Below are positions 10,401 to 21,551 of a stretch of 64,000 nucleotides of DNA, piece after piece. The notes beneath the pieces are model-generated. The model did no database searches and was not told where the DNA came from. It worked only from the letters and a program-made list of their open reading frames with translations. This DNA is from Sepioteuthis lessoniana. Its lineage: Eukaryota > Mollusca > Cephalopoda > Myopsida > Loliginidae. Both the position numbers and the translations under genes were made by a program. How positions within the stretch are numbered: the first letter of the stretch is position 1; each line of letters begins with the position of its first letter. The stretch lies in assembly GCA_963585895.1 (NCBI GenBank), contig OY757911.1, forward strand, positions 65,534,658 to 65,598,657. Direction: 5' to 3'.

Positions 10401-10439
10401 ATTATTATTTATTCTTTGCAAGTTTTCAAACCAATGATA

Positions 10440-10687
10440 ATTAGGTGTTTAGTGGGTAGAGTGTTCGCTAATGGTCCGGAAGACCTGGGTTCAATCCCAG
10501 GTCGCGTCATACCAAAGACTTTAAAAATGGTACTTGATACCTCCTTGCTTAACACTCAGCAATATAAGGTACGTATCAAGGGTAAAGTGGTGCTATCCAG
10601 GGAAAGGAGTAGCACCCTCCCCTACACCTCGGTGTAGTAGCTATCGAAAAGGAGCCTTCTGGTTGCCCTCGACTACTGTCGCCAACA
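10440..10687 (+). repeat. SINE-A, near full length
   Basis: A-box region 'tgtttagtgggtagagtg', B box 'ggttcaatccc' (10488-10498), then 'accaaagactttaaaaatgg', 'cttgcttaacactcagc' and 'ctcggtgtagtagctatcg', ending 'gactactgtcgccaac'. It is inserted next to an (ATT)n run at 10386-10412. Confidence 0.88.
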
Positions 10688-10957
10688 GATATCTGAGTGG
10701 CAGCACATCTCCTAAGCTATTAAAGACTTTTGTAAGTATTCTAGTTGATTTTAGATGTGCTTTAAAGTATCAAATTCATGTCTGGTGAGAAATCAGGTGA
10801 AATTTGGAAATTTTTGGAAGAAGCAATAAAATGTATAATCTAAATTCGTATACTAAATCTGCGGTGAATATCTCACAATAAATGATTGACTTTATATCAC
10901 ATGCTATTATTGTGGGTTGACAAATATCAAGGTCCGTCTCTTTGAAACAAATTTCCA

Positions 10958-11170
10958 TAGCACTAGTGGCTAATGTGCGGAACTGCGACGTTGTAGTTAG
11001 CAAGTTCGAACTCCAGCAGTCGTATTAACTTCACTTTTGGACTTATACCCTTGGTAAATGTATGACTCTCCTAATTCCCACAGGGAGGTTAAGTAGCACC
11101 ACTACTGTTCTTCTAGATAGTTTGCTTTGCCTTAAATAATCCATGAAGGTTGATATGCCATTAAAAAAGA
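10958..11170 (+). repeat. SINE-B copy
   Basis: Head 'agtggctaatgtgcggaact' and 'aagttcgaactccagcagtc'. Body 'acttatacccttggtaaatg'. Tail 'ggttgatatgccattaaaa'. Confidence 0.82.
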
Positions 11171-11778
11171 ATCCAAACCAGAAGGAGACTGAGTCGAAGC
11201 TGAAGCAGCCTCAGTTTTTTTAAACATTCCAAATCGACAAAGAAGCTTGTTTCTTCTTTTTTCGACTACGATAATGCACAAAGGGCCCTAATTTTAGAAA
11301 GTGTCGATCCAAACCTCTATTAGAAAATAACGTGTTACTTCTTGGTCCCTGATTCCTAGAAATAGCACAAAACGTAAATTGTTTCCGTTTAAACCTCGGA
11401 ATAAAAGGTGTACATTAACGTATTCTTCGTAAAGAATAGAAATTTTAGTGACAAAAGATTGGAGCAGGAAAATAAAAGTGGCTCTGAGACTTAATTATGT
11501 TCTCGGTATTTTAAGCTTGTTTAACCCTGGAGTAACAAGCGGGGGTTGTGTGGGAATTCTCTATAAACTAGTGTTGAAAATACTGGTTCCATATATTATT
11601 GGTGAGCTGAGTTCGATTTACGCTGGGTGACCATTTATAGCCTTCTGTTAGTCGAAAACTTAGTAAATAATCATAGATTTTCAAACAATTAAGAAAAAAT
11701 TAATTGTATGTAAGTTAGTTACAGATAAGAAATATCAAATAGCCTTCAATTATATGACACATCAAAACAGACACTGAC
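11171..11778. other. No gene recognised
   Basis: AT-rich DNA with no recognised family. A 60-codon open frame at 11448-11630 shows no motif. Confidence 0.4.
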
Positions 11779-11804
11779 TATATATATATATATATATATA
11801 TATA
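11779..11804. repeat. (TA)n microsatellite at PLE 3' end
   Basis: Thirteen TA units abut the 3' end of the minus-strand PLE. Confidence 0.9.
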
Positions 11805-13195
11805 GGTAGATAGATAAATCTTTGGTACATACAAGTTTATAAAGGCAAATACCTAGAGAAAACATATGCAAACTACAGGAAATTTACAATATGAAGAAAT
11901 TTTATTGAAGTCACAAGGGCCCTTTCATCCGAGATTTGTCAAGCGACACTCCTCGGAAATCGTTTAAAAGTTAATAATGCAAAATAAGATTTAATAAAAG
12001 GGAGGCGAAGATGAAAAATGATAGCCAGACAAAGGGAGAGAAAAAAATTAAAAGCACCCAAAGTCAAGCACAAAATATCTCCTAATACGTCAAGAGAGTG
12101 TTTAGGGTTTTGTTTGCATATAGAAGGCCTATAAAATAGAATACAAATGGCCTTCAGGACAATGAGATGTAACTTAGTCCTAGCACTATGCAAGACCATA
12201 AAACACTCATCGCTGTAATTAAACATATAACTACTTAAGGAATTCAAATGCTCATAGATGGCAGAATCGAGCAATTTTGAATGCCCGGATGTTGTGTGTT
12301 TACGGATATCTCTCGGGACATGCTGATAAACTCTCACCTCAAGGCGTTGGGAAGTGCACCCTATATATTTAGCATTACAGCGACATTGAAATCTCTAAAC
12401 TAAATTGCTTTGTTGAAAGATAGGGCGCACATCCTTATGAATAGTGCAAAATGCCACTCGAGTTGTAAAGATTGTTTGAACCATATCCACATTATAACAG
12501 CGTGTAACGGAGGAAGAAAACTTATTGGCAATCAACGAGCTAGGGGAGATCCAATCCAAGGAAGTTTAACATAAATTGGGCATTTAGAAGGGCCAAATGG
12601 CTTGATGTTATTCCTAAACTTATAAACAGTTTTTTTAATGGTGTCAACAATGACCTCCTCAGGATACCCATTACTCGAAAATAAAATTTAAATTTTTTAA
12701 TATTCACTTTTAATCTGGTTATCCGAAAAATCTTAAGAACCCTGAATGTGAGACACTTAATCAGGTTAACTTTTCAGGACTTGGGAGCAAAAGCATCCCA
12801 ACTCAAAAGCAGACCGGTGAACGTTGGCTTTCTATATATACAAGTCACGAAAACAAACGAACGGTATTCAACCAATACATCCAAAAATGATAATTTGTTA
12901 CCCTTCTCTTCATCCATTGTGAAGGTTAAGGAAAAATGTAAAACATTCAAACAATGGAAGAATGACAAAACTTCATTACATGAACTAAAATAAGCGAAAG
13001 TGTCATCACGTAGCGTAAATAGATATAAAGCTGAAGTAACCTGTTGAACAGTAGTTTCTCATAAAACAAAAATATTAGCAAGAATAGGGCCCAAAGTACA
13101 TGGTGTCATTAAAACTGAAAGAAACTGACTTGGTAGCTAATTCTATCAATTCCACGAAAACACTTTCAGGGAAAGAAGGAACTGATGTTAACAGA
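11805..13195 (-). mobile_element. Penelope-like element, second type: RT C-terminus plus GIY-YIG
   Basis: In minus-strand order, remnants of the reverse transcriptase come first (GPILANIF near 13090; a decayed YVDDTF motif near 13005; LSFLDVLVE and CIYRKPTFTG within 12774-12968), then a linker (LIKCLTFRVLKIF near 12740). A GIY-YIG nuclease follows (KYIGCTSQR near 12360, VRVYQHVPRDIRKHTTSGHS, then LHLIVLKAI and RPSICKQNPKHSL in the open frame 11939-12337). This RT to GIY-YIG order defines Penelope-like elements. The sequence differs clearly from the 6.5- and 21.7-kb copies, so it is a separate family. Several frame breaks are present. (TA)n tracts border both ends. Confidence 0.85.
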
Positions 13196-13200
13196 CTACG

Positions 13201-13259
<59 letters not shown>

Positions 13260-13344
13260 TAAAAGACAAGAAATTTAGAAATATTATATAAAATTCCATT
13301 TTCATAAAAGATCTAGTTTGCTTATTCAAGCTCGTCAGATGGAA

Positions 13345-13402
<58 letters not shown>
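13201..13402. repeat. Two (TA)n arrays around a 93-bp core
   Basis: (TA)n at 13201-13254 and 13348-13402 flank 93 bases of unique sequence. The first array marks the 5' border of the PLE. Confidence 0.95.
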
Positions 13403-13403
<1 letters not shown>

Positions 13404-14084
13404 GAAAGTAATTCAATAAAGGTGGATCTTTAAAAAAACAAAAAACAAAAACAAAACGACTCACTTTTTACTCCCAAAATGAAAATAAACTTTGCTTTAC
13501 TTATCAATATAATCTCCTTTTTTGATATCACATTTTACCATAAAGTACACAAGTTGATTCTTTCTTTACTTCTTGTTATAAATATAGTCTGATCATCTGG
13601 TCAGGATTGGGGGATCCGTTTTTATTCCAAAATCCTAGAGAAATCTTTTGTCTTACTTTAGGACCAAATTTGGTCCGCGCATATATCACTTTTGTACACG
13701 GTTGAGTCATTTGTATAATTCCTCGTGAGCTGTTTTCTCCACCCAGTCGTGCGTACACTTATACTCCTCTACATATTTTTTGCATACACTCATCATATAG
13801 TTGACTGTTTGGTTCGTAGTTTCACATAGCCAAAACTTGTTTTTCTCACGAGTCTTATCTGTTCTAACCTTCACATAATTAGTTACAATAGCATTATTCT
13901 AGGTTTGTGGAAATGGCAATTCAGTTTCTCCATTTAAGTTTCCTTAGTATAACCGTGTACTATTCATCAAGTGCAAAGCTTTTGAAGTTTTTCTTCGGAA
14001 TTGTTGAAGTAGTTGTTGTTCTTCTTATCTTTGTTTTATCGATTCAATAATCACTATTCCCTTCATTTTACTTGTAATTCTTTC
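13403..14084. other. No gene recognised
   Basis: AT-rich sequence with 'ggtggatctttaaaaaaac' next to the (TA)n. An open minus-strand frame of 60 codons at 13576-13758 has no motif I recognise. Possibly the remains of another element. Confidence 0.35.
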
Positions 14085-14275
14085 GTAATTGCTATTGTTT
14101 CTTACCAGGGAGACTGTCCAGGCATTGATTCCTTTGATTAAATTCATCCTATCGAGTTTGGTTTCCCGCAGTTTCCTTTCTCTTCTGAAGATATCTTTTC
14201 TAACTTTTTCCTGTATTTGTTTGAGACTGCTTTTAATACTTCCATGTATTTCTAGCTTTCCTTTCCTTTAAGCGT
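14085..14275 (-). mobile_element. LINE fragment (post-RT region)
   Basis: Minus-strand reading gives ...QIQEKVRKDIFRRERKLRET followed by KLDRMNLIKGINAWTVSLVR. It matches the region after the reverse transcriptase in the LINE at 59.4 kb (EYLR.RNLLEAQLHNRNLIKEINTWTVPLVIYS). Only about 60 codons are left. Confidence 0.65.
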
Positions 14276-14869
14276 TTTGATGATATCTTAATTAGGTTCC
14301 ATCGGTTGTTTTTAGTTTAGTATTACAAGCAGGAATACCCGGTGTTGCCCGTATATTTTCACCAATTAACACAGTAATGTACAATTTTTTTGATAAGAAA
14401 ATAATAGGAGGATGAACAAAATTACAATTTATTTTTGCCTCTATTTTACAAAATAAACATATTGTCTATTTATTTTATCCAATCAACACCCATTAAATGC
14501 AAATTTTATTTTTATAAACAAAAAATATCTGGAGGATAAACAATATTTATCACAATTTAAGTTTTTATTCCACTATTTGACAAAATATATTATCGGTGAA
14601 TTATATGAAATTAGAACCAGTAAAGTCTAAATATTGTTTTTTCCTCAGAAAATAATTAAAAGATGTACAATATTCAATAAAATTTTATTTTTTAGTCCCT
14701 ACTTAACCATATAGATATTGTCCATTTCAAATTAAGATCAGTAATCGGGGATTAAGAAACAAAGTAGCTCCTCCCATTACTTAAATCCTACTGCGTCCTA
14801 TCAAATTTTTCTTTTGCTCATTAATAACTCATCGTCGCTTCATTTCAAAGAATTAATTTATAAAAGAAA
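14276..14869. other. No gene recognised
   Basis: Diverged AT-rich repeats with recurring 'caccaattaacacagtaatg' and 'aaaatatctggaggataaac'-like words suggest an old tandem duplication of about 110-120 bases, but I cannot fix the unit. Confidence 0.35.
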
Positions 14870-15316
14870 AACATGTTTGCAGCTCTCCCTCCAACCAGAA
14901 GTGTTTCTGCAATCCCACTTTATCCTGGCCCAGTCGACTGGGGCTATTGAATATACCGACAGTATCTTGGCAGAGGTGTAAGACCCACAATAAACAATTT
15001 GATGATGAAGCTCCAGTAATGCTGGGGCTGTGGGGAATGCTGAGTACCTCTTCATTGCCATTGCTCCCAGGTCCATTCTGGCCCGAGGTAGTAGCACCTG
15101 ATAGGGTCCCATTTATGGGTTAAATAGAACTAAACTGTGTACTTATGCTAAACTGAATTATTTGAAATAGAACTGTATTTACATTCAACTGTATGCAAAA
15201 AACAGACTTAGTCTAAACTGAATTATATGAAGTAGAACTGTTTATATGTATAAAATGTATTTGGCATTAAACAACCTACAATTGTTGATTTGACATAAAA
15301 CCAAACCAAACCAAAC
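14870..15316 (+). repeat. SINE-D copy
   Basis: Head 'gtcgactggggctattgaat' and 'gcagaggtgtaagaccc', middle 'ctccagtaatgctggggctg' and 'cattgccattgctcccaggt', then 'gatagggtcccatttatggg'. Internal units of the 'actgaattatatgaagtaga' type and tail 'ttggcattaaacaacctaca' plus 'gttgatttgacataaaacc' follow. Its 3' end (caaaccaaaccaaacca) abuts the Helitron helicase remnant. Confidence 0.75.
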
Positions 15317-15317
15317 C

Positions 15318-16475
15318 ACTTGATCCAAAGGAAATATTCTTGTTTTGTGAACTTTTGCAAGCAGTAGGTTTATCAGGAAAGTCTTGCCAGTTCCATTTGG
15401 TGCATCAATAAAGAATTTTACAATTTCATCATTTTCAATGCTGTTCAAGATACTGGGGTAAACCTGTTTTGGTCATACATCAGATGAGGTTCTAATTGAT
15501 GTACTGATCCAAAGAATCAATACCATAATTTGTCTCACGATAGATTACATGATGCATCTTCATTCTTTTATCAGGCGCTGGCGCCACACAATTAGTCAAT
15601 GTACTATTAAGAACTTGGATTCGACAGAATAGATCGCAGAGAGAATGGTTATAAATTTTTGGGCAAAATTCAATGGACCTATTTTTATTTCATAGTCTGG
15701 CTCGATTTAGGAATCCCTCAGGTGTATTGTTTTTGCACTCATTCTTGAGAAGATGAGTTTTATCGATTTTACTGGCGGTGAACATGATTGCAAACAACTT
15801 TCTTATCTGAATTGCTACTCGAGAAAGGGCTACTTTTCAAGTTTTTTTAGTGATCATTTTCTTATATCCATATGCTTCTTGGTATGTTGTAGACACTCTA
15901 CCAAGAAAATACCGAAGGTTCTCAAATCGTGTTGGTCTTTGAACAGTCTGCAGAAATAAACGTTAATAAAAGCAGACCTTGTTATTGGGCTGAACAGTAT
16001 AAACACGCCCAATAGCATCACATATCTTGACTTCCTATCCTTCGACAGTTTTTCTTACTTCCGTCGAACCCATGTTTTTGCTTAGTCAAGTATAGTAGGT
16101 TAAAATTTTGCATACATAGGAAATATAACAACAACCTCCCCTTGTTAAAAAAAGCGGTTAAGGTAGTTTCAAGCAGTGTTTATGTTAAATGATGAGTTTT
16201 TTTCTTTGATAAAGTGTAGTCTTTGTTTATTTCCTCGGTGAACTGCAAAGTTAACCACTGCCGGATACCGTTGATGAATATCAAATTCAAAAATCCCCCA
16301 GGTAGCTTCATCCCTCGATATGTACCGGCCTATCATATGAATTCTGAGATCTCGCTAGCATTCATCACCAAGAGCAAAAGCGTCCAAGTCACTACATTTG
16401 CTGACATATTTCGTTGTGTATTTAATGGCTTTCATAGAGCAGTAGTAATCGACATTAATAAGTATTGAGGATTTT
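15318..16475 (-). pseudogene. Helitron helicase and linker part (PIF1-like), broken
   Basis: This is the C-terminal half of a RepHel protein on the minus strand. The Walker A motif is DAPNGTGKTFLINLLLAKV (about 15345-15406; GTGKT at 15380-15394), characteristic of the PIF1-like helicase of Helitrons; its family consensus is DAPGGTGKTF. Upstream come ETNYGIDSLDQ, RKLFAIMFTAS, TRFENLRYFLG, then RYPAVVNFAVH and IKYTTKYVSK, in the normal Helitron order. Many stops and frame changes occur. The helicase is cut off just after Walker A by a SINE-D 3' end at 15316, so motifs from Walker B onward are absent. The protein would unwind DNA during rolling-circle transposition in the nucleus. Confidence 0.82.
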
Positions 16476-16926
16476 ACTTAATAATTTATTGTCTAGCACG
16501 ACCTATTGATAGTCTTCTGCCATTATCCGTCAACGTGTAACATTCACCGTAACACAACTATACGTGTAATGTGGTCACACGATAACTGTTTAAAGTCTAG
16601 TCACAAGCTCCTAATCGACCAGTGTAGTGTGACCGCTACCAATGCAATTTATGTAACGTTATTTCGTCCGTCGACATAACATTTAAAGGCTCTTCTATCC
16701 GTAGATAACCAGTTCTACTTGTTACATAGTTGTCTCCCCTTACTTTTTCTGTGACTTTGTCTTTGAAATTCGTTCGGTTCTTATTTTCGTAAAAAAGTAA
16801 GCAGGTTCACTATTCTTTTCAAAAGGAAAGGAATCTTTCTTGTCACGTTGAAAACTGACATGAGCTCAAAGGAAATTTAGTTCACTGGTATCTTTATGCC
16901 TTGTCTGTTGATTGTAAAGTACAGTG

Positions 16927-17011
<85 letters not shown>

Positions 17012-17640
17012 CCGAAGCTCGTTCCTTTCGGCTTGGGGGTCAAACACTGAATATATCGAGATAGAATTCTGTTTATATAGCAAAAATTAAAAAGAACTTT
17101 ACCATTAATTCAATTTTTGCATTTATCCCTTTTCTCATATTTTTATGTCGATACCATTCCTATGTACGCTATTCTAAATACACAGCTCCCTTTTACTTCA
17201 TATCCAAAATTTATGATACTTTTAAACTTTGGTTCGCAGTATCATTTTAATCTGACCAGAACTTAAAAAAAACAAAAAACTTCTATCCAAATTAACCAGA
17301 TCGTCTATATAAATCATCAACTGCCGCTTGAGGGATGGTCGCCAAATTTTCAATAAATTCAGATGATTTATTTCATCTATGTGCTGCCTGGCTGGGTTAT
17401 TTATTTATTTATCTTTTTTTTCACCTACAGTTTGACTTCTTTATCCGTGTGTCTGTTTACGGGTTCATCTTTATTTATTTGTTTGTTCATTCATTTATTA
17501 TTATTCCCCCCGTGAACTATTTTTTTATCACTATTTTGACAAAATCAGATTTTCTTCCATTATTAAAAATCAAAATAATTGATAGTTTTAAATAAAAGGC
17601 CTAAAAGAAAAGCTGATTTTAAACACACTTTAAACTGCAC
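16476..17640. other. Foreign block interrupting the Helitron
   Basis: Helitron coding similarity stops near 16475 and resumes near 17640. The roughly 1.1 kb between has no helitron-like frame. It contains a (CA)n(GA)n microsatellite, a GC-richer part at 16500-16760 and AT-rich sequence. I could not identify terminal repeats or target duplications, so whether this is an inserted element is open. Confidence 0.5.
16931..17008. repeat. (CA)16(GA)23 compound microsatellite
   Basis: Pure CA repeats pass directly into pure GA repeats. The TH and RE repeats in open frames here are artefacts of this tract. Confidence 0.95.
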
Positions 17641-18848
17641 AATAAACAATCACTCCACCCCATGACATAGGTTTTTGACTTGCCTCCTACTTTTGGCTTA
17701 CGCCGGCACTAAAGAAGATGTCCATTATGATAATTCTGAGAATATAAATCCTTGAATATCTTTTAATGCATTTTTTTAAATTTTGCATAGGGTATGACTG
17801 TGGGTTGATTACTTAACATGGACTATGGATGAGTAGAGTCTTAATGGTTCTGGTTCATCATCTTTATAAAGCAGAGCAGCTGAAATAATTCAATCAATAT
17901 CATTTCTAATTTTGACTTTGGACTAAATCAGGGTGTGAGAGTGAGGCCGTCTTCACTTTTTCTATTCAATTGTTATCATCCAGGCATTAAGCTCGCCGAA
18001 TATTCTTCCTTCCTTGAAATGATGTTTCCTTTGTTTTTCGTGGAACAATCGAACAATTAAATCACGTTGATCCTTAATGTTTTGATGTTGAAAAGTTTAT
18101 TGAAGATTTCAGGTCAATTTGAATTTTGGGCGAATGAAATAAAAAGGTCTACTCGTTCAAATTTCTTTAATATAGGCCGTTGCATCCCGTGTCTATTGAT
18201 ACATATAACAAGGACACGTTTATAGCTTGAAGACAATATGATTGGCTTTCTGATATGTTTGAGGCCATTATTAGAATTTATGGCATCTCAAAGGTGCATG
18301 TAGTCTTCTACTCTTAATTTCTTTTGATTTTTTCGTATGAAGCGGAACTTTTCTGTTTCTATTTTGGCATACATGTCCACCATTAATTGGCTGGTCACTT
18401 CTTTCAAATACAGAACTTAGTTAAAGTAATTCCGCATCATGAAATAATAGGAATAGAATCTTTTGCGACTAATTTATCGGCAAGTATCTTGTCCTGTTTT
18501 TCTAGGGTTCTATACCATAACCTGAAATGATATCTATCTTGGCAATTCCAGAAGTTGAGTGGGTATTGGAGTAAATTATAGTCTCCGTGTGATTAATAAG
18601 TACTCTACAAATATCCATGTCATAGTTGCAAAATAATATCACGCTCTTCATGCGGTTCATTCACCATTATAGTAGCAATTTCATCTGCGACAGGTGCATT
18701 ATATCTTCTTTCATCTTCTGCAGCTGGACGTTTGTCTTCTTTGATGATGAGTTTTTTGTCCACTTTATCTACTTTTGGGCATATTTGAAAATATTAACAT
18801 ATTTATGGTGTAAGTGAAATATTTCCGATAACTCCATGACTATTAAGG
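17641..18848 (-). pseudogene. Helitron Rep (HUH) part, broken
   Basis: Minus-strand frames give RRYNAPVADEIATIMVNEP near 18650-18700, the Helitron N-terminal consensus. The rolling-circle initiator region follows: DQRDLIVRLFHEKQ, then RIFGELNAWMITIE and PHSHTLI (H-x-H codons at about 17935-17943). The H-S-H is the metal-binding HUH motif of the nickase. Next comes IRNDID.IISAALLYKDDEPE. Stops and frame changes are numerous and the block is interrupted by other repeats. Known Rep proteins nick and join DNA ends in rolling-circle transposition. Confidence 0.85.
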
Positions 18849-19078
18849 GGGTGTAATCGTGGTGTAATGTTTAAAGTGCTGGACTGAGGAGTCGTAGTAA
18901 GCGAGTTCGACCCCCAGTCGCGCTATCACGTTCACTTTCGAACAAATACCCTAGGGAAAGGCAGGGACCTTCTTACCCCGCCAAGCTATGGATTAAATAG
19001 CACCACTGTTGTTCTTCTAGAAGGATGGCTTTAGCATTAAATAACCAACGAATGTTGATATGCCATTAAAACAAAGCA
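18849..19078 (+). repeat. SINE-B inserted in the Helitron
   Basis: Full-length SINE-B: head 'gtggtgtaatgtttaaagtg' and 'gcgagttcgacccccagtcg', body 'ctagggaaaggcagg' and 'ttctagaaggatggctttag', tail 'gttgatatgccattaaaac'. Helitron coding similarity continues on both sides, so the SINE landed after the Helitron. Confidence 0.88.
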
Positions 19079-19873
19079 ACCAAACCTTCATGACTATGTT
19101 TAATCCTAATCCCACATGAAGCTTTGTCCATCTTTATTGTGCTTCTGCTCGAATGCTACCCGTAAAATATGCCGGCTCAAGTTTTATGAAATTCTTTTGG
19201 TGGTCGAAGAAGACTACCCATCAAATAGATTTTATCTATCCTTAAGAATCCAAAGTTTTTCCGATTCTTATCTGCTTCAAATAATGTTATTTGAAAAGCA
19301 GGATTGTATTTCAGAAGATTTCTTTTGTAGTGATTTGCTACTGGAGTATTCTATGATAATAGATTCAAGAGTAATTTTAGTGGCTCTTGTATTGTTGAAA
19401 AATAGATTTTGTCTCCTAAGGAACAAAGATCAGGTTTTCTTAAAGCCACTTCTTGGTATCACAATGTTCACAATTTTTTCATTTCTCTAATTCTTATTTT
19501 GGTATAACGCTTTTAATCTTTCTGGGAAACATATGAAAAAGATTCCGTTCTCTAATTCATATCTGTTGAGACACGTACATGGGCACTGTTTGTGGAATAA
19601 TATGCTTGATTCATATTTCTTCTGATTTCTCGTCTTTCTTATGTCTCTTGATCTATTGTAAAAATTATTCCGGTCAGCAAGCAAACGAGCCTGTCGACTG
19701 TTCACATTCTCACGTTATCTTGCAACCTCATCATCATCAGCAGTAGCAATAGCAGCAGCAGCAGCAGCAGTTTGATTTCTATCATCAAGCAAATAGGCGT
19801 GCTGAACGTCTGATCGCTTTTGTTTTTTTCTCCTGGCCTCTGAAGAGGACTTTCCATATATTTCCTTTGGCAT
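19079..19873 (-). pseudogene. Helitron ORF N-terminal part with probable start
   Basis: Minus strand from the ATG at 19873-19871: MPKEIYGKSSSEARRKKQ, a basic start of the kind usual for Helitron RepHel proteins. A run of alanines from (GCT)n and an Arg-rich stretch with DRNNFYNRSRDIRKTRNQKK follow. Further on (about 19380-19130) are PLKLLLNLLS, LLKYNPAFQITLFEA and IYLMGSLLRPP, matching the helitron-like N-terminal domain. Stops and frameshifts are present. The 5' terminus beyond 19873 (expected TC end) was not identified. Confidence 0.78.
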
Positions 19874-20728
19874 TTTTTACTTAAATCTTTTCTCAGTATA
19901 TTGCTTTAAAAATGAGTAGATGAATTTGAATCGTAATAATTTTGTTATTGTTCAAAATTTAGATATTCATAAAGATCTAAGAATTGAATAAATTAAACTT
20001 TTCTTGTTTTGACGGGTGTATTTCTAAAATAGACTTATTTGTAATGGGGATTTAATTAATTTTCCCGATTAAAAAAATAAAAAAAGAGGAATTATACATT
20101 CGTAGAATATCTGATTGTCTTAAAGCTTCTGACATTCCTAAAACAAACATTTCAATGGAAATTTATTCTATTGTATTTTCAATGGAGACAAAAATCACAC
20201 ATGTTTTTGTCGTGCTTGTTGAACAAGGACTTTCGACTTGAGGGAAGCGCTAAGTGATCATCAATTGCTGGCAGTGAAGATTGATCTCGCTTTTTCTTCT
20301 CTTGATATATTAAAAATAAAAAAGCTAACAACCCCTCCAAAAACCTTACCCCCCCAAAAAAAACGAACAAAATTTATAAGATCAATTGAAAAATAATCCT
20401 ATATTTTTTTTTTGTTATGCAAATTTTACTTGTTCCAAAATGCGTCTTATAATTTACATTCCTATTTTTATGACCTTTCTTTTCAAAGAAATTGATTCAG
20501 CAGTGTCACTCACTGAAATTTCTTTGTATAAAATGGAATAAAAATGATTTGTAAATATCTATTAAAAAAAAAAAAAGAAAAGAAAAATGACTTAAAAAAA
20601 AGATTGTTTTACGTTCGTAAAAAGGAGAAAGTTTGAATTTTTTTGTTTTTGTTTCAAGCAGACAATAAGTTAAAGTATAAATGCTATAATTTATAAAATA
20701 ATTAAACATTAAGATAAACAATTTGTAT
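19874..20728. other. AT-rich DNA, probable Helitron 5' flank
   Basis: No motif beyond poly-A/T runs was recognised. The 5' end of the Helitron should fall in or near the beginning of this stretch. Confidence 0.4.
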
Positions 20729-20957
20729 TTTAAGCAAAATTACGATAAAAATAAGCGGTTTGACTTATTCATTTTTAATTGTAAGCTTATTTTTATCGTA
20801 ATTTTGCTTAAATTAGAGTATAAATGCTATAATTAATAAGATAATGAAATATGATGATAGACAGTATATATTTGTTATTATTCAATATAGTTAAAAAAAT
20901 AAACGGTAAAATTTGTTTGTTTTAGATCGTAACCGCATTTTTATCGTAACTTGGCCT
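20729..20957. repeat. Palindromic repeat, 28-bp perfect arms, with third partial copy
   Basis: 20729-20756 is the exact reverse complement of 20785-20812, with a 28-base spacer. The core 'ttacgataaaaat..gcggt' occurs a third time at 20930-20950 (aaccgcatttttatcgtaa). Flanking 'gtataaatgctataatt' is present on both sides (20676-20692 and 20818-20834) as a direct repeat. This looks like an unclassified palindromic miniature element or nested copies of one. Confidence 0.8.
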
Positions 20958-21189
20958 AAATATTTGAAACCCTTATAAATGTCATTATATTTTTAAATGC
21001 TATTATTATATATTTTGAATTTACGAATGTCTTCATTTTTACGAATTTTACAATCATAATTCTTTGATTAAAAGCTGACTTTAGTGATGCTGAATCATTA
21101 TATATTTTTGTAGTCAAGTGTTGAATTTTACACAGAGCCAAAAATATTTTGTATATGTACTAACCTTTGGTAGTAATTCTTTGAATTTT

Positions 21190-21192
<3 letters not shown>

Positions 21193-21222
<30 letters not shown>
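21193..21222. repeat. (TA)n microsatellite
   Basis: Fifteen TA units. Confidence 0.9.
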
Positions 21223-21226
<4 letters not shown>

Positions 21227-21315
21227 GAGGTTTATGGTTGTTACTAACTCACTTGGTGAGTTAATGTCTGACGAATGCGGATAGCATTAAACCCAGGGTC
21301 ACAGTCTTTGGCATG

Positions 21316-21316
<1 letters not shown>

Positions 21317-21362
<46 letters not shown>
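21317..21362. repeat. (TA)n at PLE left border
   Basis: About 23 TA units directly abut the left terminal sequence of the PLE. Confidence 0.95.
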
Positions 21363-21364
<2 letters not shown>

Positions 21365-21509
21365 CAGCATTTCTTCGTTAATGCAAATTTCATTAAACAT
21401 AATAGACATTTTATGCCTACATATTTTCTTTTGGATCCGTTCGAATTCCCGTATTACTTTTATCGTATTCGGGGGGAATTGATTTAGGTATTGTCCATAG
21501 TTGTATGTA

Positions 21510-21551
21510 TCCCTAGTACTTTCTGTCCGACTTTGGGCCATCATCAGGGGA
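21510..21551 (-). ncRNA. Hammerhead ribozyme motif, left PLE arm
   Basis: Minus strand: UCCC, CUGAUGA, a 17-nt helix II segment (UGGCC...GGACA with one G.A mismatch), GAAA, AG-UA-CU helix III, A at the cleavage site, GGGA pairing with UCCC. All core bases C3 to A9 and G12 to A14 are as in the hammerhead consensus. Such ribozymes are known from PLE terminal repeats. Confidence 0.75.

Noticed and set aside
13201-13464. Open frames encoding IYIYIY repeats here and at 21.3, 22.8, 25.1, 51.6 and 55.5 kb
   Set aside because: These are translations of (TA)n microsatellites.
16877-17090. Open frames with TH/RE or SL/CV repeats
   Set aside because: They are translations of the (CA)n(GA)n tract.
19116-19490. 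124-codon plus-strand open frame
   Set aside because: It lies opposite the Helitron N-terminal coding remnant on the minus strand, whose motifs are recognisable. The plus frame has none.
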